A stretch of DNA of 42,954 bases from Deltaproteobacteria bacterium (GTDB lineage: Bacteria > Desulfobacterota > Desulfobaccia > Desulfobaccales > 0-14-0-80-60-11): positions 1-42,954 of the forward strand of contig JAMCQY010000343.1 of assembly GCA_023381945.1 (NCBI GenBank), given 5' to 3'. Within the stretch, counting starts at the first letter, position 1. Each line of letters opens with the position of its first letter. Under the pieces are notes generated by a model. The model was not told the DNA's origin. It searched no databases and saw only the letters and a list, made by a program, of their open reading frames with translations. The translations under genes were made by a program, and so were the position numbers. Positions 15,589 through 24,192 of this stretch are shown here, one piece after another.

Positions 15589-16570
15589 ATTTCAAAAAAT
15601 CCTTCTCCACCCCCAGGCCGCGTTCCTTGGCTTTCAGATAAATGGCGTAGCTCAAGGCCAAATCCTGAATGATCAGGCCGGTAGAGTCGAATACCGTGAT
15701 CTCCTCTGGATTTTGGCGGCCCGGTTTCTTGCCGGCCACGATCTCACCCAAAGAACCATAGATCATCTCCGCCGTGATCTCCCCTTTGGCCAGGGCCACA
15801 TTGATCTCCCCGGAGTGGGACGCCTGGGCCCAGTCATCCACCACCACCTTGGCGGCTTTTAATATTTCCGGGTCCAGCTCCTGTTTGCCGGCGGCGTCGG
15901 CGCCAATGGCATTAATATGGGTGCCCGCCGACACCCACTCCCGCCTAACCACCGGGCTGGTGCTGGGGGTGGTGGTAACTACAATGTCCATCCCCGTGAC
16001 TGCTTCTGCGGCCGTAGACGCTGGCCGGACCGAGACCCCGTAATTGGCGGCGATTTCCTCGGCAAATCTTTTGGCGTGATCCAGATGACGATCGTATACT
16101 ACGATTTCCTTGATGGCCCTGACCTTGACGATGGCGGCAACCTGGGTGCGGGCCTGCACCCCGGCGCCGATGAGGCCGAGGCGGTGGGCTTCAGAGTTGG
16201 CCAGGCACCTGACTGCCAGGCCTCCGGCCGCCCCGGTGCGGAAATCGGTCTCATGGGTGCCGTCCATATCGGCAATTTCCAGCGCGGTCTCGGGATCATT
16301 GAGCAGCACCTTGGCCATCACCGTCAGCAGTCCCCTGTGGGGATTGCCGGGATGCACATTGACCCATTTGAGGCCGCAGATATGGCCCTGGGGTAAAAAG
16401 ACCTCGCCATACATGGCCCGAAAATCCCCCTGCGCCAGGGTCAGGTAAGTCTTGGGCGGCATGTTTACCCGGCCCTCGCCGTAGGCCCGGAAGGCGTCTT
16501 CGGCCGCGGCCAGGGCCAGATCCATATCCAGAACCTGCATAACCTCAGAGCCGGTCAGTACTAAGCTCAT
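15587..16570 (-). CDS. Ornithine cyclodeaminase / mu-crystallin family dehydrogenase
   Basis: The protein has 327 aa. The N-terminal substrate domain contains MPPKTYLTLAQGDFRAM and GLKWVNVHPGNPHRGLLTV, and is followed by an NAD(P)-binding Rossmann fold (HRLGLIGAGVQARTQVAAI). The family includes ornithine cyclodeaminase (ornithine to proline plus ammonia), archaeal-type alanine dehydrogenase and related imine reductases, and these cannot be separated by eye. The start at 16570 (MSLVLTGSEVMQVLDMD) has AGGA in front. It lies downstream of adenine deaminase on the same strand with a 156-bp gap, so an operon is possible but not clear. Confidence 0.9.
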   Translation of the reverse strand: MSLVLTGSEVMQVLDMDLALAAAEDAFRAYGEGRVNMPPKTYLTLAQGDFRAMYGEVFLPQGHICGLKWVNVHPGNPHRGLLTVMAKVLLNDPETALEIADMDGTHETDFRTGAAGGLAVRCLANSEAHRLGLIGAGVQARTQVAAIVKVRAIKEIVVYDRHLDHAKRFAEEIAANYGVSVRPASTAAEAVTGMDIVVTTTPSTSPVVRREWVSAGTHINAIGADAAGKQELDPEILKAAKVVVDDWAQASHSGEINVALAKGEITAEMIYGSLGEIVAGKKPGRQNPEEITVFDSTGLIIQDLALSYAIYLKAKERGLGVEKDFLK

Positions 16571-16726
16571 ATATCCTCCGCAAGTGAGCAGTGAGCAGCA
16601 GTCAGGAAATATCTCGATTTAATTTATTGCTCAAGGGAAAGAAATCCACGCAATAGTTTGGGAAAAATGATTTTTTTATTACTCAATTCTTGTCTTGCGT
16701 CTTGGCGTCTTGGGCCTTTGCATGAG

Positions 16727-18445
16727 CTAATCCTCGCCAAACAGAGAAACCACCTGAAACCGCCCCACATCCACCAGCCCCAGGTCGGTGAGCTTCAACT
16801 CCGGGATCACCGGCAAGGCCAGGAAGGATAAGGCCATGAAGGGGTCCGGTAAAGCGCCTCCCAGAGTCCGGTAGGCTTTCTTTAAATTCCCGTAAGCCGC
16901 GGCCACCTCACTTAAAGGCCCGGGGCTTATCAAACCGGCGATCGGCAGGGGCAAATCCGCCAGGACCCGGCCGCCGGCCACCACTGCGAGTCCGCCGCCT
17001 AAATCTGTCAGGTGCCGCACTGCCTGGTGCATGTCGGCTTCATCAGCCCCGACCGCCACAATATTGTGGGAATCATGGGCCACGGAGGAAGCGCAGGCCC
17101 CGCGTTGCAGGCCGAAACCCTGCACCAGCCCCAGTCCCAGATTGCCGGTGCCGCGGTGGCGCTCCACCACCACCAGCTTCAATATATCCCGAACAGGGTC
17201 CGCCGCCAGGCGGCCGCCCCGGACCGGAGCCGGCAAGACCCGCTTTTCCGTGAGCAGTTGTCCGGGAATCAATCCAATGACTTTAACCAACTCTGCCGTC
17301 GCTGGCGGAGACAGCGTCTCCACCGGGAATTCCTGCACCCGGAAAACCGTGGCCGGAACCGCGGCGGCCGGGTCAGGCAGTTCGGTCAGCAGCCGGCCGT
17401 CATCCACCAGCAGCTTGCCAGTCTTGATAACTTTCTGGACCTTGAACTGGCGCGGATCTTCCAGCACCACCAGGTCGGCCTTGAGCCCCGGAGACACCGC
17501 TCCCCGGTCAGATAAGCGAAAATATTCCGCCGGGTTCAAGGTGGCCATACTGACCGCCTGAAGCGGGTCGAGCCCCAGGGACACCGCTTTTTTCAGCAAA
17601 GCGTTCAAGTGCCCGGACTCACGCAAATCCTCGGGGTGGCAGTCATCGGTGACCAGCATGGTGCGGCGCAGGCTGGCGGCAGTGACCGCGGGCAACAGGT
17701 CAGTCAAATTTTTGGCCAGGCTCCCTTCGCGCACCATCAGATAAAAGCCCAGGTCCAACTTTTCCTGGGCCTCGCTCAATTGGGAGCATTCGTGGTCGGA
17801 ACCGATCCCGGCCAGCCGGTAGGCATTGAGCCCCTGGCCCGCAAGCAGCGGCGCATGTCCGTCTACCGGCCCTTCGGGGAACAGGGCGATCTTGTCCAGC
17901 AAACCGGCATCGCCGTTCACTACCCCTGGAAAATTCATGACCTCGGCCAGACCCAAAATCCTCTTCCGTTCCCGGAATTTTTCCAGGTCAGCAGCCTCCA
18001 AGCGCGCTCCGGCGGTTTCCAGGGGCGAGGCCGGCACACAAGAGGGCAGCATGAAGAAAATATCCAGAGGCAGGCCTATACTGGCGGCGAGCAGGTAGTC
18101 CAGGCCATCGGCGCCCCAAACGTTGGCGATTTCATGGGGGTCCGCCACCAGGGTGGTAGTTCCCAGGGGCAGCAAGGCCCGGGCCAGTTCCCTGGGCGTC
18201 AGCATGCTGCTCTCCAGATGGAGGTGGCCATCGATGAGACCGGGCACGATATAACGGCCCTGCACCTCCAGCCTGGGGCCGTCGTAATCTCCCAGTCCAG
18301 CGATAATGCCGTCAAAGAGGGCGACGTCAATCTTTTGCCACCGGCCGGTATAAACATTGGCCACCTGTCCGCCCGCCAGGACCAGATCCGCCGGGGCCTC
18401 CCCTCGAGCCACGCGCAACCGCTGTTGCAGCCTTTCCTCAAACAT
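16727..18445 (-). CDS. ade: Adenine deaminase (Ade)
   Basis: Amidohydrolase-superfamily enzyme that deaminates adenine to hypoxanthine in purine salvage. The 572 aa match bacterial Ade. Metal-site motifs visible are PGLIDGHLHLESSML, VADPHEIANVWG and LVTDDCHPEDL. The C-terminal domain has the typical VAHDSHNIVAVGADEADM segment. The ATG at 18445 (MFEERLQQRLRVARGEAPAD) is preferred because AGGAAG lies about 9 bp upstream. A GTG at 18454 would add three residues but overlaps the ribosome binding site. It is separated from a small unknown gene by about 250 bp in which I see nothing specific. Confidence 0.95.
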   Translation of the reverse strand: MFEERLQQRLRVARGEAPADLVLAGGQVANVYTGRWQKIDVALFDGIIAGLGDYDGPRLEVQGRYIVPGLIDGHLHLESSMLTPRELARALLPLGTTTLVADPHEIANVWGADGLDYLLAASIGLPLDIFFMLPSCVPASPLETAGARLEAADLEKFRERKRILGLAEVMNFPGVVNGDAGLLDKIALFPEGPVDGHAPLLAGQGLNAYRLAGIGSDHECSQLSEAQEKLDLGFYLMVREGSLAKNLTDLLPAVTAASLRRTMLVTDDCHPEDLRESGHLNALLKKAVSLGLDPLQAVSMATLNPAEYFRLSDRGAVSPGLKADLVVLEDPRQFKVQKVIKTGKLLVDDGRLLTELPDPAAAVPATVFRVQEFPVETLSPPATAELVKVIGLIPGQLLTEKRVLPAPVRGGRLAADPVRDILKLVVVERHRGTGNLGLGLVQGFGLQRGACASSVAHDSHNIVAVGADEADMHQAVRHLTDLGGGLAVVAGGRVLADLPLPIAGLISPGPLSEVAAAYGNLKKAYRTLGGALPDPFMALSFLALPVIPELKLTDLGLVDVGRFQVVSLFGED

Positions 18446-18692
18446 GTCGCCCACTTCCTGAATTGGTGGTTTGGATTAGGACCAATAACAGCCCAGAAAC
18501 CGGGGCTTGACGATCACTCACGTCGCCAGTTTATTCTTAAAACCGGCCCGGTGCAATGACGAGTTTGATCTTTTAGCGCGACTTCAAGCTAGGGGGGAAA
18601 TGAGAAAACACCGACACTGATCCGCGTGAGGAACAGCGTGGGAAAGGGGTAATTCTGTGGAAATGTGATCGTCCTTAGGGATGCTTCCTATT

Positions 18693-18863
18693 CTACCGGT
18701 CGTCCAGGTCTTCCAGGCAACCGCCCTCACCCCGGCCCAATTGCTCCAAATAAGCATCCCCTTTTTGGGCCTGACACAGGAGGCTGAAGATTACGACTAT
18801 AAGTGATAAACCCAAAATGCTGCCAAGCATTCCCAAAGAATAGATAGCCAAGGTGACCTCCAT
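18693..18863 (-). CDS. Small single-pass membrane protein (56 aa)
   Basis: A short open frame runs from ATG at 18863 to TAG at 18693. It has one strongly hydrophobic segment (residues 4-31, TLAIYSLGMLGSILGLSLIV onward) and a short acidic tail ending LEDLDDR. No family is recognised. A weak GAAGTG precedes the start. It is on the same strand as, and about 300 bp beyond, fliA. The codon pattern and hydrophobic profile make it credible, but the evidence is thin. Confidence 0.5.
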   Translation of the reverse strand: MEVTLAIYSLGMLGSILGLSLIVVIFSLLCQAQKGDAYLEQLGRGEGGCLEDLDDR

Positions 18864-19161
18864 ATCACTTCAACTACTAGTTGGCTGCAGACAGTCTTTT
18901 TGCCGCCGCTTCAATCTTCGATCTTTGGCATTTCCCGAAGTCTGATTTAGCGATTATTGTGATACTTTATTATGGAGTTAGAGAATGCAAGGTTCTCCCC
19001 AAACCAAGTTTCGATGATTTGAAGAACCGCTTAATGTACTATATCTAAAACAACTAAAATCGTCTACCAAAAAATCTGGAGATAAGATTTTTTTATTGCT
19101 CCAACCCGGTAAATGTACCTACGCCCTCCTCGGTAAATATACCTACCTTCTTTACGCGTCT

Positions 19162-19959
19162 TCAATTCTCCATCTCCTGGGAAAATTCCCGGAGTTTGTG
19201 CCGCAGGCGGTACATAGCCTGGGTATGCAACTGCGAGATCCGCGATTCGGTGTACCCCATGATTTGACCGATTTCCTTCATGGTGAGCTCTTCATAATAG
19301 TACAGGGAAATCAAGAGCTTCTCCTTGTCCGGCAAGGCCTCAATGGCCTGCAGGACAACCTCCCGCAATTCGGTCAGGTGCACCGCCTGGAGAGAATCCC
19401 GCATTTTCTCATCTTGCAGGAGTTCCGCTAAATCGCGGTCGCCCCCCCGACTTTCTGTGCTTTTGCGGTCGCCGTTTTCTATGGATATTACCGAGACGCC
19501 TTTTGTCTCATCCAAAAGTTGATAAAAATCCTCCAGGTCGATTCCCAGGAGTTCGGCCACTTCCTCGGCATCTGCCGCCCGCCCCAAAGTTTTCTGCAGT
19601 CGGGCGTAAGCATTCTCGATGAGATGAGTCTTTTTCCGCACCGAGCGCGGGATCCAATCCATGCTGCGCAGCTCGTCCAGCATGGCCCCTTTAACGCGAA
19701 ACTCGGCATAGGTCTTAAAATCGATATTCTTGCTACGGTCGTATTTCCTAATAGCATCTATCAGGCCGATGATGCCCGAACTGATCAGGTCTTCCTGGGA
19801 AATGTGGGAAGGCAGACGCAGGGCCAGTCGGCTGGCTATATAACGGATCAGGGGCGCATATTGCAGCACCATCTCTTCTTGCCAGACAGGGTCCACCTTC
19901 CGGGGGCCGCGCTCGGGGATCAGGTGCTCTTGGTGCTGGCCCAATGACTGTTTATCCAT
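19162..19959 (-). CDS. fliA: RNA polymerase sigma factor FliA (sigma-28)
   Basis: Alternative sigma factor of the FliA/WhiG group, 265 aa. Region 2 (QYAPLIRYIASRLALRLPSH, SSGIIGLIDAIRKYD) and region 4 (TMKEIGQIMGYTESRISQLH) are complete, and the FliA-specific DELRSMDWIPRSVRKK segment is present. In motile bacteria it transcribes late flagellar and chemotaxis genes. It starts 27 bp after the flhG stop, so both are in one operon that begins at a sigma-54 promoter near 21218. No structural flagellar gene is present in the window. Its targets here are unknown. Confidence 0.94.
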   Translation of the reverse strand: MDKQSLGQHQEHLIPERGPRKVDPVWQEEMVLQYAPLIRYIASRLALRLPSHISQEDLISSGIIGLIDAIRKYDRSKNIDFKTYAEFRVKGAMLDELRSMDWIPRSVRKKTHLIENAYARLQKTLGRAADAEEVAELLGIDLEDFYQLLDETKGVSVISIENGDRKSTESRGGDRDLAELLQDEKMRDSLQAVHLTELREVVLQAIEALPDKEKLLISLYYYEELTMKEIGQIMGYTESRISQLHTQAMYRLRHKLREFSQEMEN

Positions 19960-19986
19960 GAAGGATTTCTCCCCTTGTCTTCTGGT

Positions 19987-20868
19987 TCAACAACCCAGCA
20001 ATTGGCGCCAAAAGAACTTGATATTTCCGTCAACCCCACTTGGCGCCGGAGATTCGAGCAGCTGGCGAGCAATTCGGGCGAAAGACTTGCTGGCTGGTGC
20101 TGCAGGATACAGGCTTATAACCGGTTGCTGCCGCATCACGGCCTCGGAAACAGTTACGTCAAAAGGAATAAATCCCAGATATTCCAGAAAAATCTCCTGA
20201 CCCAGGAAACGCTCGGCCACCCGGACCAGAGTGCGGTAAACCGCCTCCCCCTCATGGGGCTGGCGGATCCCGTTGACCACCAGCTTGAACCGGGTCTGTT
20301 TATGCTGCATCACCAGGACCTTCATCAAAGCGTAGACATCAGCCAGGGAAGTGGGCTGGTTATTGGCCACCAGAATGCGCTCCTGGGCAGCCACGTTGAA
20401 GAACAGGACATTGCGGGAGATCCCTGCGCCGGTATCGATGAGGACCACGTCCAGGTTTTCCGAATAATAGTCCAACTCGTTTAATAGGAAGACCTTCTGG
20501 GAGTCTCCCAATTCGGTTAATTCCGGCAGTCCGGAATAAGCCGGCAAGACCTTTAAGCCGGCTGGACCCTGCATGATCACCTGGGAAAGACTCTGCCTCA
20601 GGGAAAAAAAATCCTTAATGGTATGCTGCGGCGTCAACCCGAGCAGGATATCCAGATTGGCCAATCCCAAATCCGCATCGATCAGCATCACTCGATACCC
20701 CGACTGCGACATGGCCACCCCCAGGTTGGCCACGATGTTGGATTTTCCTACACCCCCTTTGCCGGAAGTCACGGCAATGACCCGGGGCGGTGTCCTTTGC
20801 CAACTATGGCTGACCGGAGCCTTCCGAAAGGCCTGTTTCGCCTCTTTCAGTGGCATGGTCGAAGTCAT
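19987..20868 (-). CDS. flhG: FlhG (MinD-like flagellar number regulator ATPase)
   Basis: P-loop ATPase of the MinD/FlhG family, 293 aa from ATG 20868 (MTSTMPLKEAKQAFRKAP). That ATG has GGAGG about 9 bp upstream. A GTG at 20904 would add 12 residues but sits only 2 bp after its AGGAGG. Deviant Walker A (VTSGKGGVGKSN), A' (LIDADLGLANLDILLG) and B (VVLIDTGAGIS) are present. The C-terminus has the FlhG-typical YLGFIPFDVTVSEAVMRQQP. In known systems FlhG binds FlhF and the C-ring proteins FliM/FliN to set flagellar number. I do not see the N-terminal DQAxxLR motif that stimulates FlhF, and flhF is not adjacent. The gene lies between the micro-ORF 20915-21091 and fliA. Confidence 0.92.
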   Translation of the reverse strand: MTSTMPLKEAKQAFRKAPVSHSWQRTPPRVIAVTSGKGGVGKSNIVANLGVAMSQSGYRVMLIDADLGLANLDILLGLTPQHTIKDFFSLRQSLSQVIMQGPAGLKVLPAYSGLPELTELGDSQKVFLLNELDYYSENLDVVLIDTGAGISRNVLFFNVAAQERILVANNQPTSLADVYALMKVLVMQHKQTRFKLVVNGIRQPHEGEAVYRTLVRVAERFLGQEIFLEYLGFIPFDVTVSEAVMRQQPVISLYPAAPASKSFARIARQLLESPAPSGVDGNIKFFWRQLLGC

Positions 20869-20914
20869 TGCCGCCGCCTCCGCTTCAGAGAAAAAAAACC
20901 GCACCGCCTCCTGT

Positions 20915-21091
20915 CTATTGAGGCGAACCCACCAAATACCAGCGTTGAGCCTTGCGATGGTCTTTGGCCTTATAAGAATTATTCAGGTGCTTGAATTTCT
21001 TTGCCTGACCAAGCTTTCGGCGGTCAGATTCGGCTTCGGCCATACCCCTTAATAGGGCAGCCACCTCTTCCCGGGTTATGACTTGGTTCAC
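20915..21091 (-). CDS. Micro-protein with FliM N-terminal-like motif (58 aa)
   Basis: A GTG at 21091 (GGAGG 6 bp upstream) opens a 58-codon frame. A TTG at 21103 would extend it by four codons. The first 20 residues (MNQVITREEVAALLRGMAEA) closely resemble the N-terminus of FliM, where the pattern LSQxEVDALLRG forms the peptide bound by CheY-P and by FlhG. The remainder is strongly basic (KKFKHLNNSYKAKDHRKAQR) and lacks any FliM core domain. It is the first gene after the sigma-54 promoter, 46 bp ahead of flhG. It could be a free-standing FliM-like ligand of FlhG or the remnant of a lost fliM. I know of no described protein of this layout. Confidence 0.6.
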   Translation of the reverse strand: MNQVITREEVAALLRGMAEAESDRRKLGQAKKFKHLNNSYKAKDHRKAQRWYLVGSPQ

Positions 21092-21217
21092 TCTGGCCTC
21101 CAAAGATCTCGAAACGGGTTAGGTTCCTGGTTCATCTGAACGAGATTTCTAGTTTTTTTTAATTTCGCCTAGCCTTTTTCCTAATCATCCATTATTGATT
21201 TTGACATCCTTTATTAA

Positions 21218-21233
21218 AGCAATGATTGTGCCA
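21218..21233 (-). promoter_or_regulatory. Sigma-54 (-24/-12) promoter for the micro-ORF-flhG-fliA operon
   Basis: On the minus strand the sequence is TGGCAC-AATCA-TTGCT, a full match to the TGGCAC-N5-TTGCW consensus with exact spacing. Transcription would begin about 12 bp downstream, leaving roughly 115 nt of leader before the GTG at 21091. Sigma-54 control of flhG/fliA is the usual hierarchy in polar flagellates (FleQ/FlrA-type activators). I did not find an activator gene or a clear enhancer dyad in the window. Confidence 0.85.
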
Positions 21234-21484
21234 CTAGTTAAACATAACTAGTCCTTAGCATGCGGACATTGGCTAAACTAAGCCCCGCCCCTACGTTTCA
21301 TGAGATGTTTATGCCTTTGGAAACTTATCAATAACCTCTTAGATAAATCTTATGCGCCACCAGAAAAACGTCAAAAAATAAAAATTGGCCGTCAATTTAT
21401 TGACAATTTGAGGTTTTTCATTGCCAAAGACAGGAGGCTATGTTAAAAGAAATCGAGTTAATTTACTAAGATAGGCTCCAAGCC

Positions 21485-22099
21485 ATGCCACGCCCTGGAA
21501 TCCCTGACCCCTTCCGGACTCGCGCCAAAGCCGAAGGCTATGTGGCCCGGGCCGTGTACAAATTGAAGGAAATCGATGAGAAATACCGTCTTTTTAGCCA
21601 AGGCCAGCGGGTCCTGGATCTGGGTTGCAGCCCCGGATCTTGGCTGCAATACATTGCCGCGCGGGTGGGTCCCCGGGGCCTGGTGCTGGGCGTAGATGCA
21701 GCTCCATTGGCAATCCCGGTGGCTCCACCCCTATACTTCCTTCAGGGCGACATTAAAAGTCTAGACTTGGAAATACTTGCGGCCATCAGTCCGGTCTTTG
21801 ACGTAGTGGTGAGCGACCTGGCCCCCAAGACCACGGGGGTAAGGGACGTGGATCAACAGCGGTCCCTGGAACTGACCAAATCGGCTTTGGGATTGGCCCG
21901 CCGGTTCCTGAGGCACGGGGGTCACTTCCTGGCCAAAATCTTCGCCGGTCCGGATCTGCCGACCCTGGCCGCGGCCATACAGCAGGAATTTCGTACCTTT
22001 CGGCAGGTGAAACCCGCCGGCTCCCGGGCGGCCAGCCGGGAGCTTTATCTTTTGGGTCTAAACCGCCTCAATGGACCCAAGGGGCCTAAGGTTAAGTGA
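21485..22099 (+). CDS. rlmE: 23S rRNA 2'-O-methyltransferase RlmE (FtsJ/RrmJ)
   Basis: SAM-dependent methyltransferase that modifies a uridine in the A-loop of 23S rRNA at a late step of 50S assembly. The 204-aa length is normal. The K-D-K-E tetrad is visible in AYKLKEID (K), VVSDLAPKTTG (D), HFLAKIFAG (K) and ASRELYLLG (E). The SAM loop is DLGCSPGSWLQYIA. The start at 21485 (MPRPGIPDPFRTRAKAEGYV) fits the family. It is divergent from the flhG operon across about 390 bp, an A/T-richer gap that carries the sigma-54 promoter and otherwise nothing I can name. Confidence 0.95.
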   Translation: MPRPGIPDPFRTRAKAEGYVARAVYKLKEIDEKYRLFSQGQRVLDLGCSPGSWLQYIAARVGPRGLVLGVDAAPLAIPVAPPLYFLQGDIKSLDLEILAAISPVFDVVVSDLAPKTTGVRDVDQQRSLELTKSALGLARRFLRHGGHFLAKIFAGPDLPTLAAAIQQEFRTFRQVKPAGSRAASRELYLLGLNRLNGPKGPKVK

Positions 22100-22110
22100 G
22101 CATTCGGCGT

Positions 22111-22232
22111 TCAGCGGTCAGCTATCGGCAAAACCCTGAGTATCACTCTGGGGAAATAATGATTAATATGTTTTAATAATAAGATGCATCGGCTTGAGTT
22201 TTTCAGGCTGGCTGCCGAAAGCTGATAGCTGA
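22111..22232. repeat. Imperfect inverted repeat in the rlmE-yebC gap
   Basis: The arms at 22111-22129 and 22214-22232 are inverted copies of a TCAGCTATCAGC-type sequence, matching at 16 of 19 positions. They fill most of the gap between rlmE and yebC. It looks like degenerate interspersed repeat DNA rather than a regulator. Confidence 0.55.
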
Positions 22233-22251
22233 AGGTTTGCAAGGAGGAGAG

Positions 22252-23001
22252 ATGTCCGGCCATTCCAAGTGGAGTACGATCAAACGCAAAAAAGGGGCGT
22301 TGGACGCCAAGAAGGGGAAGATCTTCGGCAAATTGGTCAAGGAGATCGCGGTGGCGGCCCGCATCGGCGGCGGCGACCTCTCCGGCAATCCCCGCCTTAG
22401 GGCCGCCGTGGCCGCGGCCAAGGCGGAAAATATGCCCAACGATAATATCACCCGGGCCATTAAGAAGGGCAGTGGCGAAGGCGGCGGAGCCGCTATGGAG
22501 GAACTCTTCCTGGAAGGCTACGGCCCGGCCGGGGTAGCCCTGATGGTGGAAACCCTTACCGACAACAAGAACCGCACCGTCTCTGACGTGCGCCATTTGA
22601 TCACCAAGTACGGCGGCAACCTGGGCGAGCCCGGCTGCGTCGCCTGGATGTTTGATAAGAAAGGGGTCATCGTCTTCGACCGGGAGGGTCTCAGTGAAGA
22701 CGACCTCATGGAGGCCGCCCTGGAATGCGGCGCCGAGGACCTGCAAAGCGATGAATCCCAGTACGAGGTACTCACCGACCCGGCCGGTTTCCTGGAGGTC
22801 AAGGAGGCCTTGGAGGCCAAGGGGTTTAAACCCACCCTGGCCGAGGTGCAGATGCGCCCCAAGACCACGGTGAAGATCGAGGAAGAAAAATCGGCCCAGC
22901 AGGTCCTGAAGCTGGTGGAACTCCTGGAGGAACATGACGACGTCAGCGACGTTTTCGCCAATTTCGACATCCCGGACCAGTTGCTCGAGGCCCTGATGTG
23001 A
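22252..23001 (+). CDS. yebC: YebC/PmpR family protein
   Basis: The protein has 249 aa of the conserved YebC (TACO1) family, starting [20 protein letters not shown]. The ATG at 22252 has AAGGAGGAG 2-10 bp upstream, which beats the longer open frame from 22237. Family landmarks are [38 protein letters not shown] and [18 protein letters not shown]. The family has been described as DNA-binding regulators and, more recently, as translation factors that relieve stalling. The sequence does not decide between these. It heads a tight cluster with ruvC and ruvA (4-bp overlaps), a common arrangement. Confidence 0.95.
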   Translation: MSGHSKWSTIKRKKGALDAKKGKIFGKLVKEIAVAARIGGGDLSGNPRLRAAVAAAKAENMPNDNITRAIKKGSGEGGGAAMEELFLEGYGPAGVALMVETLTDNKNRTVSDVRHLITKYGGNLGEPGCVAWMFDKKGVIVFDREGLSEDDLMEAALECGAEDLQSDESQYEVLTDPAGFLEVKEALEAKGFKPTLAEVQMRPKTTVKIEEEKSAQQVLKLVELLEEHDDVSDVFANFDIPDQLLEALM

Positions 23002-23486
23002 GCTCCGTCATACTGGGGATCGATCCGGGCTCCCGCCACACCGGCTTCGGAGTCTTCCAGGGTGAGGGCAACCGGCTGGAGTATCTGGCCGCCGGGTCCA
23101 TCAACCCCGGCTCTAAAAATCCCCTGGCTGACCGCCTTCGTCATATTTTTGACAGTCTAACGGTTTTGGTTCACCGACATCGGCCCCAGGCCCTGGCCCT
23201 GGAGGAAGTTTTCTTGGCCGCCAATGTCAAGAGCGCCTTCACCCTGGGCCAGGTGCGGGGCATCGTGCTGCTCCTGGCGGCCCAGAGTTCGCTGCCTGTC
23301 TTCCACTATCCCCCTTTGGCAGTCAAAAAAGCGGTGGTGGGCTACGGCCAGGCTACCAAGGCCCAGGTGCAACTTATGGTGGAACAGCTTTTAGGCCAGA
23401 AAGTGACCGACGAACACGCCGCCGACGCCCTGGCGGTGGGCCTGTGCCACTACTTCCACCAACGTTGGCTGGACGTAAGCTCATGA
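22998..23486 (+). CDS. ruvC: Holliday junction endonuclease RuvC
   Basis: Resolves Holliday junctions by symmetric nicking, working with RuvAB. The 162 aa carry the four-acid active site: Asp in [14 protein letters not shown], Glu in [10 protein letters not shown] and the C-terminal His/Asp cluster in [16 protein letters not shown]. The start is a GTG at 22998 that overlaps the yebC stop (GTGA), giving translational coupling. The stop overlaps the ruvA start (ATGA). Confidence 0.96.
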   Translation: MSSVILGIDPGSRHTGFGVFQGEGNRLEYLAAGSINPGSKNPLADRLRHIFDSLTVLVHRHRPQALALEEVFLAANVKSAFTLGQVRGIVLLLAAQSSLPVFHYPPLAVKKAVVGYGQATKAQVQLMVEQLLGQKVTDEHAADALAVGLCHYFHQRWLDVSS

Positions 23487-24067
23487 TCGGCTTTCTGGAA
23501 GGCGAACTCCTGGATAAGAGCCCCACCCAGGTTATGTTGAAGGTGTCCGGGGTGGGCTACCTGGTCTCGATCCCCCTGTCCACCTTTTATGCCCTGCCCG
23601 AACCTCCGGCCGGTATCAAGCTGCTAATCCACACCCGCATTCAGGAAGATGCCCTCAATCTGTATGGCTTCGTGACCCAGGAAGAAAAGGAGCTTTTCCT
23701 GCAACTCCTGAATATCCCGCGCATCGGGGCCCGCATGGCCCTCAACATCCTCTCCGGTATCAACCCCGGGGAGTTCGCCGAGGCCCTGGCCCAAAAAGAT
23801 ATCCGGCGCCTGGCCGGGATTCCCGGCATCGGCAAGAAATCCGCCGAACGCATCATCCTGGAACTCAAGGACAAAAAGATCGCCCCGGCCAGTCCCAGGC
23901 CGACGGCCGCCCCCGGCGGCAGCCGCGTGCAAGACGCCTTGAGCGCCCTGATCAACCTGGGCTACCAGAAAAATGTGGCGGAAAAGGCCCTGGACGCGGT
24001 CCGCAGCCGGGGGGCCGATACCCTGGAAGACCTGCTGCGCCAGAGCTTGAAATGGCTGTCGAAGTAA
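23483..24067 (+). CDS. ruvA: Holliday junction branch migration protein RuvA
   Basis: The 194-aa tetrameric protein binds four-way junctions and recruits RuvB. Domain I is OB-fold ([19 protein letters not shown]). Domain II has two helix-hairpin-helix motifs (LLNIPRIGARMALNIL and LAGIPGIGKKSAERII). Domain III (ALSALINLGYQKNVAEKAL) contacts RuvB. The ATG at 23483 overlaps the ruvC stop by 4 bp. An upstream in-frame ATG at 23444 lies inside ruvC and is not used. ruvB, often next, is not in the window. Confidence 0.96.
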   Translation: MIGFLEGELLDKSPTQVMLKVSGVGYLVSIPLSTFYALPEPPAGIKLLIHTRIQEDALNLYGFVTQEEKELFLQLLNIPRIGARMALNILSGINPGEFAEALAQKDIRRLAGIPGIGKKSAERIILELKDKKIAPASPRPTAAPGGSRVQDALSALINLGYQKNVAEKALDAVRSRGADTLEDLLRQSLKWLSK

Positions 24068-24123
24068 TTCGGTTTTCTGTTTTCGGTTTTCGGTTAAAAA
24101 AAGATGACTTCAGGAGGGGCTAA

Positions 24124-24192
24124 ATGGAAAAGCCCTTCCCCCCTCCACAAACTCCACACCTAAATCCCGTATATAATGGGAGGGTTTTATGA
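24124..24192 (+). CDS. Micro-ORF (22 aa), coupled to next gene
   Basis: ATG at 24124 follows AGGAGG by 7 bp, a near-ideal initiation site. It opens a Pro-rich 22-codon frame (MEKPFPPPQTPHLNPVYNGR plus two residues) whose TGA overlaps the ATG of the next small ORF (ATGA at 24189-24192). It may be a leader peptide. The function is unknown. Confidence 0.4.
   Translation: MEKPFPPPQTPHLNPVYNGRVL

Noticed and set aside
18962..18969. Sigma-28 promoter for the 56-aa membrane protein
   Set aside because: TAAAGTAT is a fair -35, but the -10 (GCTAAATC) matches poorly and spacing is off by one.
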